This document shows positions 1 through 8,134 of a stretch of 64,000 bases of DNA, one piece after another (the first letter of the stretch is position 1; each line of letters opens with the position of its first letter). The translations under genes were made by a program, and so were the position numbers. The stretch covers positions 62,001 to 126,000 of the forward strand of contig CBFIGE010000006.1 of assembly GCA_965662045.1 (NCBI GenBank). Reading direction: 5' to 3'. Source of the DNA: UBA3478 sp965662045 (GTDB taxonomy: Bacteria; Bacteroidota; Bacteroidia; Flavobacteriales; Flavobacteriaceae). Below the pieces are notes generated by a model. The model did no database searches, was not told where the DNA came from, and was given only the letters and a program-made list of their open reading frames with translations.

Positions 1-491
1 TTGTAATCATAAAAAGAATGAACCTGGATTCCCATTTGGGTAACAAGTCCTTTTTCGTTGGCTACTCTACGCATTTCTCTAGACTCAGAAACATAGTGTG
101 TCAGCGGCTTTTGACAATAAACATTTTTATTGTTTTCCATCGCCATTAAGGAAGCAGGTGCATGCGTATGATCTGGTGTAGAGACAACAACAGCGTCAAT
201 TTGATCAGAAATCGAGTTGAACAGAACTGTATAATCTCGAAAAATTTCTGCATCTGGAAAAAGTTCATGCGCTGCATTTAAATTGTTTTCGTCTACATCG
301 CAAAGTGCAGTAACGATGACGTTGGGGTGTGAAGCAATGGCTTTTAAATCTTCAAGCCCCATATTTCCAACTCCGATATGTGCTGTTCTTATCATTTCTT
401 CTGTTGAAGACTCACAAGACAAGTTAGGCAAAGGTAAAATCGTTGCTCCTATTGCTAATGAGGTCTTTTTTAAAAATTCTCTTTTGTCCAT
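1..491 (-). CDS. Gfo/Idh/MocA family oxidoreductase, truncated by window edge
   Basis: An NAD(P)-dependent sugar dehydrogenase-like protein reads on the minus strand from ATG at 491 and leaves the window at base 1, so only about 163 N-terminal residues are visible. The N-terminus (MDKREFLKKTSLAIGA) resembles the Tat-like leaders common on secreted Bacteroidota members of this family, although the twin arginine is Lys-Arg. A Rossmann glycine motif (IGVGNMG) lies near residue 38, and a QKP motif near residue 126 matches the conserved EKP of the family. It lies just upstream (minus strand) of two DUF1080 genes, suggesting joint action on a sugar or glycoside. The exact substrate cannot be read from the sequence. 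Confidence 0.85.
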   Translation of the reverse strand, partial: MDKREFLKKTSLAIGATILPLPNLSCESSTEEMIRTAHIGVGNMGLEDLKAIASHPNVIVTALCDVDENNLNAAHELFPDAEIFRDYTVLFNSISDQIDAVVVSTPDHTHAPASLMAMENNKNVYCQKPLTHYVSESREMRRVANEKGLVTQMGIQVHSFYDY

Positions 492-492
492 C

Positions 493-1278
493 TTATAGTT
501 CTTTTATTTTAATGTTTCTAAACCAAAGGGAACTCCCATGGTCTTGAAGTCCGATAAAGCCCTTTTTAAACTTTCCGTAATCAGGTGCTAGTTTCCATTT
601 ACCATTATTTCTTTTAGCCTGCCACTCTTCAGACCAGGGTACAAAATCTAAAAGCAATACGCCGTTCAAGAAATGTTCTACTTTTTCTGGAGTAAAAATA
701 ATGGTTGAAGAATTCCATTCTCCTGCAGGGTTAAGTTGTTTTTTTGTAGCGTCTGGAACATGCATGGCATAATCCGCAGCCGTTGACTGTAAAGGTTGTA
801 AATCTTGCGGATTAACCTCGATTCCAATACTCTTGTTGTATTCGGTGATGTCGTGAAAATCAGTATAACCGAGGTCGTCAATGAGCTGGTATTCTGGAGC
901 AACCTCTGGTATTCCTTCATAACCCTCAGCAATATGGTAAAAAATACCACTATTTCCGCCTGCAGGTATTTTCCACTCAATGTATAATTCGAAATTTTCG
1001 AATTCTTTTGCGCCGTAAATGATATCACGACTGCCTTTGTAATCGTAGTCTTGTTCCAAAATCATTTCTGTACTAAAGGTCATTACGCTATCTACGATTG
1101 CCCATCCAGGAGGAAGAGATTCTCCGTTATAGGCTCTCCAACCCTCCATATTTAATCCGTCAAACAAGGTCACCCATTCCGAGGCTTTTTCAATAGCGTC
1201 GGCTTTTTGTTCTTTAACTTCATTACAAGAGCTGACTAGAAAAATCAAAGCCAAGCCTAAAGTCATACGCAATTTCAT
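493..1278 (-). CDS. DUF1080 (3-keto-disaccharide hydrolase-type) lipoprotein
   Basis: The 261-residue protein starts with a lipoprotein signal peptide ending in the lipobox LVSSC, so it is probably membrane anchored outside the cytoplasm. I start it at ATG 1278, which gives a clean signal peptide and a 2-base gap from the upstream gene; an in-frame start at 1311 would add 11 residues before the signal. The body has the DUF1080 pattern: LFDGLNMEGWRAYNG near the start, GGNSGIFYHI in the middle and GFIGLQDHGSSLWFRNIKI at the end. The domain has a concanavalin-like fold and occurs in enzymes acting on 3-keto-glycosides. It is one of two adjacent DUF1080 genes and is longer than the other. Confidence 0.85.
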   Translation of the reverse strand: MKLRMTLGLALIFLVSSCNEVKEQKADAIEKASEWVTLFDGLNMEGWRAYNGESLPPGWAIVDSVMTFSTEMILEQDYDYKGSRDIIYGAKEFENFELYIEWKIPAGGNSGIFYHIAEGYEGIPEVAPEYQLIDDLGYTDFHDITEYNKSIGIEVNPQDLQPLQSTAADYAMHVPDATKKQLNPAGEWNSSTIIFTPEKVEHFLNGVLLLDFVPWSEEWQAKRNNGKWKLAPDYGKFKKGFIGLQDHGSSLWFRNIKIKEL

Positions 1279-1280
1279 AC

Positions 1281-1871
1281 TTATAATTCTTTGAGTTCTA
1301 TATTTCTCCATTTTACTTTAATTCCTCCTCCAGAGTGTATTTGAAGAGCTATTCCTCCCTCTCCCTTACCGATTTTTTCATCGTTCAAGTGAATCATTTT
1401 ATGCCCATTGAGGTAAGTGGTTACTTTGTTTCCTTTTACCTTAATTTTCATACTGTTCCAATCTCCCATTTTAAGATGCTCATCCTTCTTTGGGTCTGGC
1501 TTGATTAGCCACCCTCTGCCGTATGATTCGTAAATCCCACCGGTGTACAAGTTTGGAGGAGCAACCTCAACCTGCCATCCATTCACAATTGTTCCGTCGA
1601 CAGTTGATCTAAAGAAAACCCCACTATTACCATCGGCTTCTTGTTTAAATTCAAGGGTCAAAACAAAGTCTTTGTAAAATTCATCTGTGCTTAGGTAACC
1701 ATATTCCTTATCAGGACCACTTTCGCAAATCAATAATCCATCTTCGACATACCACTTTTCCGTACCGTTTATGGTCCAACCCTCAAGGTTTTCTCCGTTA
1801 AATAGTGATTTTTGACCATAGGCATTGATTGCAAAAAGCAAGACACAAGCCCATAAAATATTTTTTTTCAT
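1281..1871 (-). CDS. Secreted DUF1080 domain protein
   Basis: This 196-residue protein has a cleavable signal peptide (about residues 1-19, ending YGQ) followed directly by one DUF1080 domain. Typical segments are LFNGENLEGWTINGTEKW, GNSGVFFRST and the C-terminal WRNIELKEL. It lacks a lipobox cysteine, unlike the following gene, so it is likely periplasmic. It is first of at least three co-directional genes (DUF1080, DUF1080, Gfo/Idh/MocA). It probably cleaves or processes an oxidised sugar; the specific substrate is inference. Confidence 0.83.
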   Translation of the reverse strand: MKKNILWACVLLFAINAYGQKSLFNGENLEGWTINGTEKWYVEDGLLICESGPDKEYGYLSTDEFYKDFVLTLEFKQEADGNSGVFFRSTVDGTIVNGWQVEVAPPNLYTGGIYESYGRGWLIKPDPKKDEHLKMGDWNSMKIKVKGNKVTTYLNGHKMIHLNDEKIGKGEGGIALQIHSGGGIKVKWRNIELKEL

Positions 1872-2039
1872 CTGTTTTTGTTTTAATTCTTGGCAGATAA
1901 GAACATCTTAAATTTCTACGATAAAACTTGAGAAATCTGAAAGTCTTCGTTTTATCTGTTTAAATATTGTTAGTTTTAATGTGATTAAATTACAAAAAAT
2001 CAATTGCTCAACTTTATTTGAGATCATTTTATTCAGAAT

Positions 2040-3485
2040 ATGACTATGAAAAATTTACGTTTTCAGACTATTGCCAAGAACTCTATAATTTTAATGAGTC
2101 TTTTGTTCATTGCTTGTGGACCAAAATCGGCAACAGAATCTGCCGATAAGTCCTCAGCTTATGACTTGAAAACTTATGTTCAAGATGATAGTGGATATTC
2201 CTTTGAAATTTTAGATTCCATTATTGTAAAAGGCGCACGTGGCTACCACACCAAAATGATTTCAGGTACTTGGCTCGATGCTCAAACTGTAGATCAGCCC
2301 GAATGGTGGCATTACGTGGATATTATCATTCCAGAAGATGTGACTTTTGACAGTGCTCTTCTATTCATCGGAGGGGGAACGAATAATGATACTGGTTTTC
2401 AATTACCCGAAGAGGTTTTTGAAAAAGCTATTGCCTCTAAAGCTGTATTGGCTCAGGTAACCAATATTCCATTTCAACCGTTAAAATTTATTGAAGACGA
2501 AGAAGAAGTTGACTTTTACGAAGATGCTTTAATCGCTAGAGGATGGAAATATTTCTTAGACAGAGGAGCTAAAGACGAAGATAGTCACTGGTTAGCGCGA
2601 TATCCTATGACTCGTGCCGTTGCTAGGGCTATGGATGTTGTTGAAGAAGTTGTAGAAGACAAACAAGGATTTGAGGTGAATGATTTTCTTATTTCTGGAG
2701 CATCAAAAAGAGGATGGACAACTTGGACTATAGCCGCTACAGACCAAAGAGTTTCTGCTATTGCACCTTTAGTAATTGATTTATTAAATATCGTCCCTTC
2801 CTTTGAACATCACTATAAAAGTTACGGGGAATGGTCAATTGCAGTTAAAGATTATGTGGACTATGAAATCATGGATTACATGAATTCTCAAGAATTTGAT
2901 CGTCTGTTGGCTAAAGTTGAGCCCTACTCATTCAAAGAAGTCTTACAAATGCCTAAACTGATCATCAACGGAAGTGTCGATGAATTTTTTGCAGTTGATT
3001 CATGGCAGTTTTATTATGACGACCTGATGGGTGAAAAACACTTACAATATGTTCCCAACGGAAATCACGGGCTCACAGGAACCTATATTCAAGAAAATAT
3101 TTTGTCTTTTTTCAACCGTCTTAATACTAATCAGAAAAGGCCAGAATGGACGTGGTCTGTCTCGGAATCCGGTTTTCAAGTTGATATTACTGAGGGAGAG
3201 GATTATGAAATTTCATTATACACCAATAACAACCCCCAAGAGCGAGATTTTAGAATTTTCAAAAACGGGAAGAATTGGAAAGAAACACCTTTAGAACCAA
3301 ACGTCAATCACAGTTACTCGATTTCATTGGAAGCGCCTAAACAAGGATACACTGCTGCCTTTATTGAGGTGCGTTTTAAAGGTGAAAACCCTTTGATCCT
3401 TACAACTGGAAGTCAAATTATTCCAGATTCCTATAAGCACGAGGCCTATATTAGCTCTGCCCCTCTAGGGACGGCAAAGAATTAA
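2040..3485 (+). CDS. PhoPQ-activated pathogenicity-related family lipoprotein (alpha/beta hydrolase fold)
   Basis: The 481-residue protein starts with a lipoprotein signal (SLLFIACG, about residues 19-26). It matches the PhoPQ-activated pathogenicity-related family: WWHYVDIIIPEDV, then a nucleophile elbow GASKRGW (GxSxxG) near residue 222, an Asp in NGSVDEFFAVDS near 317 and a His in NGNHGLTG near 344, consistent with a Ser-Asp-His triad. The C-terminal third forms a beta-rich domain. ATG 2046 is an equally good start. It is divergent from the DUF1080 genes and convergent with acs, overlapping it by 4 bases. The family is poorly characterised; a hydrolase or peptidase role is inferred from fold and triad. 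Confidence 0.85.
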   Translation: MTMKNLRFQTIAKNSIILMSLLFIACGPKSATESADKSSAYDLKTYVQDDSGYSFEILDSIIVKGARGYHTKMISGTWLDAQTVDQPEWWHYVDIIIPEDVTFDSALLFIGGGTNNDTGFQLPEEVFEKAIASKAVLAQVTNIPFQPLKFIEDEEEVDFYEDALIARGWKYFLDRGAKDEDSHWLARYPMTRAVARAMDVVEEVVEDKQGFEVNDFLISGASKRGWTTWTIAATDQRVSAIAPLVIDLLNIVPSFEHHYKSYGEWSIAVKDYVDYEIMDYMNSQEFDRLLAKVEPYSFKEVLQMPKLIINGSVDEFFAVDSWQFYYDDLMGEKHLQYVPNGNHGLTGTYIQENILSFFNRLNTNQKRPEWTWSVSESGFQVDITEGEDYEISLYTNNNPQERDFRIFKNGKNWKETPLEPNVNHSYSISLEAPKQGYTAAFIEVRFKGENPLILTTGSQIIPDSYKHEAYISSAPLGTAKN

Positions 3486-5392
3486 ACTCCTACAATTGTT
3501 CTAATTTGAGCTACGATTTCAGGATTTAGGAGTGTGGAAGTATCACCTAGATTTGAAACGTCTTTTGTGGCGATCTTTCTCAAAATACGACGCATGATTT
3601 TACCCGATCTAGTTTTGGGTAGACCAGGAACAAAGACAACACTGTCTAATTTAGCAATGGGTCCTATTTTTTCTGTAATTAGCTTATTGATGTCTTTTTG
3701 AAGAAAATCAAGGTCAGCATCTTCCTCATGATTTTTAAGAATTACATAGCCAAACAAGGCATTTCCTTTAATGGAGTGAGGAACACCAACGATTGCTGAT
3801 TCTGCCACGTCGTCGTGCTCATTAATAGCATCTTCTATAGGTGCGGTTCCTAGATTATGTCCAGAGACAATAATCACGTCGTCTACTCTACCTGTAATTC
3901 GGTAATAACCAACCTCATTTCGCGAGGCTCCGTCACCAGTGAAATAATATCCTGGAAAGGCGGTAAAATAGGTTTCCTTGTAGCGCTTGTGATCTCCCCA
4001 AATGGTTCGTGCTATTGATGGCCAAGGAAATTTAATACAAAGGCTTCCTTCTACGCTATTTCCTGAAATTTCATTAGAGTCAGCATCCATAAGTGCAGGT
4101 TGAACGCCTAAAAAAGGAAGTGTGGCATAAGTTGGGGTAGTAGGAGTCACGTAAGGAATCGGAGAGATCAAGATTCCACCGGTTTCTGTCTGCCACCAGG
4201 TATCGACTATAGGACTCTTCTTTTTCCCTACTTGTTCATTATACCAATGCCAAGCCTCTTCATTAATAGGTTCCCCTACAGAACCCAAAACTTTCAAGCT
4301 ACTTAAATCTGAAGCATTTACATGATCAGTTGATTCCTTAGCTAAAGCTCTTATCGCTGTTGGTGCTGTATAAAACTGATTCACTTTGTGTTTTTCTACA
4401 ATTTGCCAAAACCTTCCAAAATCTGGATAAGACGGAACACCTTCAAACATTAATGTAGTCGCTCCATTAGCTAAAGGTCCATATAGAATATAGGAATGAC
4501 CTGTAATCCACCCGATATCTGCAGTACACCAATACACATCTCCTTGTTGATATTGAAAAATATTTTTAAACGTATAAGCGCTATACACCATATAACCTCC
4601 GCAGGAATGCACCATGCCTTTTGGCTTACCAGTAGATCCCGAGGTATACAGAATAAATAAAGGGTCTTCTGCTTGCATACTTTCACCCTCACAATGTGCT
4701 GAAGCCTCATCAATTAGTGGTTTTAAGTAGTGATCTCGTCCCTCTTTTAGAGGTGCTTCATTGTGTATGCGTTCGGCAACTAGAACGGTTTCGACCTGTG
4801 GACTTTCTTTAAGTGCTTTATCTACAATTGCCTTTAAATCAATGGTTTTTGCTCCTCTAAAAGAACCATCCGCAGTAACAACGATTTTAGCATCGCAATC
4901 ATTAATTCTAGAAGATAACGCGGAGGCAGAAAACCCAGCAAATACAACAGAGTGAATCGCTCCAATACGAGCACAAGCTAGAACGGTGTAGGCCAATTCT
5001 GGAATCATAGGAAGATAAATACAAACACGATCTCCTTTATTCACCCCTTGTGATTTCAATACATTGGACATCTTATTGACTTCTTCGCTTAGCTGAGCAT
5101 AGTTAATATGTTGCGCAGGTTCAGCAGGATTGTTAGGTTCAAAAAGTATTGCTGTTTGTTCTGACTTACTACTTAAGTGTCGATCGATACAATTTTCTGT
5201 GATGTTCAATTCAGCCCCATCAAACCAACGAATCTCAGGCTTTTCAAAATCCCAGGAAAGCACATTGCTCCATGGCTTTTTCCACAAAAAATGCTCTTTG
5301 GCTATTGATTCCCAAAATACTTGGGGATTATCTACAGATGCTCTATATGCTTTAAAATAAGACTCTAAATCTTGAATTTGATAGTGATTCAT
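3482..5392 (-). CDS. acs: Acetyl-CoA synthetase (acetate--CoA ligase, AMP-forming)
   Basis: The enzyme activates acetate with ATP and CoA to acetyl-CoA. The 636 residues match the usual length. The adenylate-forming P-loop YTSGSTGKPKGMVHS sits near residue 250, WWQTETGG marks the A5 region, and the C-terminal catalytic and acetylatable lysine is in TRSGKIMRR (about residue 598). It is the last gene of an operon with a symporter and its small subunit (18-base spacing), so it probably activates acetate taken up by that transporter. Its 3' end overlaps a convergent gene by 4 bases. Confidence 0.97.
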   Translation of the reverse strand: MNHYQIQDLESYFKAYRASVDNPQVFWESIAKEHFLWKKPWSNVLSWDFEKPEIRWFDGAELNITENCIDRHLSSKSEQTAILFEPNNPAEPAQHINYAQLSEEVNKMSNVLKSQGVNKGDRVCIYLPMIPELAYTVLACARIGAIHSVVFAGFSASALSSRINDCDAKIVVTADGSFRGAKTIDLKAIVDKALKESPQVETVLVAERIHNEAPLKEGRDHYLKPLIDEASAHCEGESMQAEDPLFILYTSGSTGKPKGMVHSCGGYMVYSAYTFKNIFQYQQGDVYWCTADIGWITGHSYILYGPLANGATTLMFEGVPSYPDFGRFWQIVEKHKVNQFYTAPTAIRALAKESTDHVNASDLSSLKVLGSVGEPINEEAWHWYNEQVGKKKSPIVDTWWQTETGGILISPIPYVTPTTPTYATLPFLGVQPALMDADSNEISGNSVEGSLCIKFPWPSIARTIWGDHKRYKETYFTAFPGYYFTGDGASRNEVGYYRITGRVDDVIIVSGHNLGTAPIEDAINEHDDVAESAIVGVPHSIKGNALFGYVILKNHEEDADLDFLQKDINKLITEKIGPIAKLDSVVFVPGLPKTRSGKIMRRILRKIATKDVSNLGDTSTLLNPEIVAQIRTIVGV

Positions 5393-5409
5393 AAATGATA
5401 TTTTGAATT

Positions 5410-7125
5410 TTAATGTGCTTGATGAGCGTCACCAGCTCCTGATGGGATTCTTATATTTTCAACTATTTCTTGTACCTCGTCTGGAGGAGGGGCTGTAAAT
5501 CTACATACGATGTAAGCTACTGCGAAATTGACTAACATCGCGATGCTTCCGAACCCTTCAGGCGAAATGTCAAACCACCAATCTGATTGTAATCCCACAA
5601 CTGCTGATTTACCTCCGTCAAAAATTCCAAACTTGAATTTCAACATATAGAACAACATTAAAAGCAGTCCAACCACCATTCCACTAACAGCGCCTTCTTT
5701 ATTCATTTTTTTGTAGAAAATCCCCAAAACAATGGCAGGGAAAATTGAAGCTGCTGCTAATCCAAAGGCAAGAGCTACCACTGCGGCTACAAATCCTGGA
5801 GGATTAATTCCGAAATAACCTGCAATCACAACAGCAACTACTGCAGACAGCCTAGCTGCGATTAACTCTTGTTTTTCGGTAATTCTAGGATTGATTACAC
5901 TTTTTATAACATCATGTGAAATCGAAGAGGAAATAACTAGGAGTAGGCCAGCAGCTGTTGAAAGAGCAGCGGCTAAACCTCCTGCGGCCACAAGTGCAAT
6001 AACCCATGCAGGCAAGTTCGCAATTTCAGGATTCGCCAAAACCATGATGTCTCGGTCGACAGTAAGTTCGTTAAGCTGTGTATTAGCTGTATACTGAATG
6101 AGTCCGTCCCCATTTTTATCTTCAAAACCTAAAAGGCCTGTTTTTTCCCAATTGGTAAACCATTCAGGCATATTGGCGTATGGCTGATTGCTAACGGTAT
6201 TGATTAAATTGGTTCTGGCAAAAACGGCAACAGCTGGTGCAGCGGTATATAGAATAGCGATCAGTAGAAGGGCCAACCCAGCAGACTTTCTCGCATCTCT
6301 TACCTTTTTAACTGTAAAAAACCGAACTATGACATGAGGAAGTCCAGCTGTTCCAACCATCAGAGCGGCAGTTATTGCAAAAATATCTATGGTTGATTTA
6401 CTTCCTTTTGTGTACTCAGCAAATCCAAGTTCTACCGATAAATTATTCAACTTTTCAAGTAAATAGAGTCCAGACCCGTCGTTAATTTTTGCTCCCATCC
6501 CAAGTTGTGGAATTACATTGCCTGTCATTTGAAAGGATATAAATATGGCAGGAACCATAAAGGCAAAGATGAGCACGCAATACTGAGCCACTTGGGTGTA
6601 AGTAATTCCTTTCATACCCCCTATAACGGCATAAAATAATACAATGAGCATCCCAATGATTACTCCGGTGTTGATATCAACTTCTAAAAATCTGGAAAAT
6701 ACTACTCCTACCCCTCGCATTTGGCCTGCTACATAAGTGAATGACACCAATAGGGCTGCAAAAACTGCAACTAACCTTGCTGTTTTGGAATAATAGCGTT
6801 CTCCGATAAAGTCAGGGACGGTGAATTTTCCAAACTTACGTAAATATGGCGCTAATAAGAGTGCGAGTAGAACATAACCTCCTGTCCAACCCATAAGATA
6901 TACAGCGCCGTCATAACCCATAAACGAAATGAGCCCTGCCATTGAAATAAATGAAGCGGCAGACATCCAATCTGCGGCAGTTGCCATTCCGTTTGCCAGT
7001 GGAGAAACTCCAGATCCTGCTACATAAAATTCTTTTGTCGAACCTGCTCTAGACCATATGGCAATTCCTATGTATAGCGCAAATGTTATTCCTACAAAGG
7101 AATAGGTCCAAAGTTGTACACTCAT
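5410..7125 (-). CDS. Sodium:solute symporter family (VC_2705-like acetate/monocarboxylate permease)
   Basis: A 571-residue polytopic membrane protein with about 13 hydrophobic segments. SSS-family signatures include the N-terminal GSGVSPLANGMATAADWMSA and the sodium-site region AALSTAAGLLLVISSSISHD. It is paired with an upstream DUF4212 protein, the hallmark of the VC_2705 subfamily rather than classical ActP, and followed by acs. Uptake of acetate or another short carboxylate is the best reading; the substrate is inferred from context. Confidence 0.92.
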   Translation of the reverse strand: MSVQLWTYSFVGITFALYIGIAIWSRAGSTKEFYVAGSGVSPLANGMATAADWMSAASFISMAGLISFMGYDGAVYLMGWTGGYVLLALLLAPYLRKFGKFTVPDFIGERYYSKTARLVAVFAALLVSFTYVAGQMRGVGVVFSRFLEVDINTGVIIGMLIVLFYAVIGGMKGITYTQVAQYCVLIFAFMVPAIFISFQMTGNVIPQLGMGAKINDGSGLYLLEKLNNLSVELGFAEYTKGSKSTIDIFAITAALMVGTAGLPHVIVRFFTVKKVRDARKSAGLALLLIAILYTAAPAVAVFARTNLINTVSNQPYANMPEWFTNWEKTGLLGFEDKNGDGLIQYTANTQLNELTVDRDIMVLANPEIANLPAWVIALVAAGGLAAALSTAAGLLLVISSSISHDVIKSVINPRITEKQELIAARLSAVVAVVIAGYFGINPPGFVAAVVALAFGLAAASIFPAIVLGIFYKKMNKEGAVSGMVVGLLLMLFYMLKFKFGIFDGGKSAVVGLQSDWWFDISPEGFGSIAMLVNFAVAYIVCRFTAPPPDEVQEIVENIRIPSGAGDAHQAH

Positions 7126-7148
7126 AATTGTTTGATTTAGTTAGTTGT

Positions 7149-7409
7149 TTAGTCTTCATCAAATTCGTAATCCTTGTCGAGTTTGTTCATCAATCGAACG
7201 TAAATAAATATCAACAGTACAAAAACTACAATTGCTCCTTGTTGTGCGAACCAAAATCCAAGTGGAAACCCGAAGAGATGAATGTGATCAAGAGTCTCTT
7301 TGAAAAGAATTCCAGCTCCAAATGAAACTAGAAACCATATGGATAATAAAATTGCCAAATAACGAAGATTCTGTTTCCAATATGCTTTGTTTTTGTCAAG
7401 AGTTTTCAT
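7149..7409 (-). CDS. DUF4212 small subunit of sodium:solute symporter
   Basis: The 86-residue protein has two transmembrane segments (about 16-35 and 52-71) joined by a short loop containing FGFPLGFWFAQQG, which is characteristic of DUF4212. Members sit directly upstream of VC_2705-type symporters, as here (23 bases), and are thought to be the small subunit. It is the first gene of the acetate operon. I found no clean TAnnTTTG box in its leader. Confidence 0.92.
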   Translation of the reverse strand: MKTLDKNKAYWKQNLRYLAILLSIWFLVSFGAGILFKETLDHIHLFGFPLGFWFAQQGAIVVFVLLIFIYVRLMNKLDKDYEFDED

Positions 7410-7439
7410 TGATGTCGTCTATTTAATGCTAAAATCTAA

Positions 7440-8045
7440 TGTACAAGATTTTTATTTGATGAACCTAATCTGCAGTAAATCTGAAGCATCAATTCCAGTT
7501 CCAAAGGACAACTGATTAATGAGATCCCGCGTAATTCAAATCACTTACGATTTCAAACCCCCCTTTTTGATAAGCTTTCAATCAAAGTTGATTTTCAAAG
7601 ACAACATCGGTAATCAGATAATCAAATGAAGAAGAGTACCATTTTTCTATAGTTTTTGTACATACAATTGGCCTTCCATGATGTCATTGCTTACTTTTAA
7701 AAGTTGGTTGCTGTAATTGATTTTATAGACAGATGTGAATAGTTTGTCTATAATTGAGTTTTTCTCTGAATTTTGGAGAAACGGCAAGGGCATAGCCCAC
7801 TAACAGCTTTTCGTACTTCGCTATCATAGCTTGTGTTAATTTATCATTTGAGCCAGGTCGACTAAAGTGTATTTATCGTTGACAAAACCTTTCTTTAGCT
7901 CACTGGGGGTTAAGTATATTCTGAGATTTTGTTCCTTAAGAAGTCTGGTGTCTTTTAAGTCGCTTACACCTGTCAAATGAAATGAAATGTTACTAGACTT
8001 CAAGTTGGAGCTTTTAACGATTGTACAATTTAGAAGTTGAAAGTT
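7440..8045 (-). pseudogene. Decayed minus-strand gene, family not recognised
   Basis: No intact ORF covers this roughly 700-base stretch between the acetate operon and the phosphate transporter. On the minus strand, protein-like pieces follow in order but in different frames: SFHLTGVSDLKDTRLLKEQN with LRIYLTPSELKKGFVNDKYT, then AMIAKYEKLLVGYALAVSPK, then VYKINYSNQLLKVSNDIMEG, then WYSSSFDYLITDVVFENQL, and lastly RDLINQLSFGTGIDASDLLQ followed by IRFIK and a stop. At least three frameshifts and one stop separate them. The pieces sum to about 190 residues, consistent with one ordinary gene inactivated by several mutations. I do not recognise the family. Confidence 0.5.
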
Positions 8046-8109
8046 AAGATGAAAACTAAAGGTGTCTTATTTTTAACATAAAATAAACCTCAACAACACG
8101 TAAAGGTTC

Positions 8110-8117
8110 TATGTTTG
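8110..8117 (+). promoter_or_regulatory. Candidate -7 box (TATGTTTG) of the PiT gene
   Basis: TATGTTTG fits the Bacteroidota -7 consensus TAnnTTTG and lies 17 bases before ATG 8135. It overlaps an upstream in-frame ATG (8111), which argues against using that earlier start. No TTG was seen at the -33 spacing. Confidence 0.45.
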
Positions 8118-8134
8118 CGTGTTATTTGTACGAA

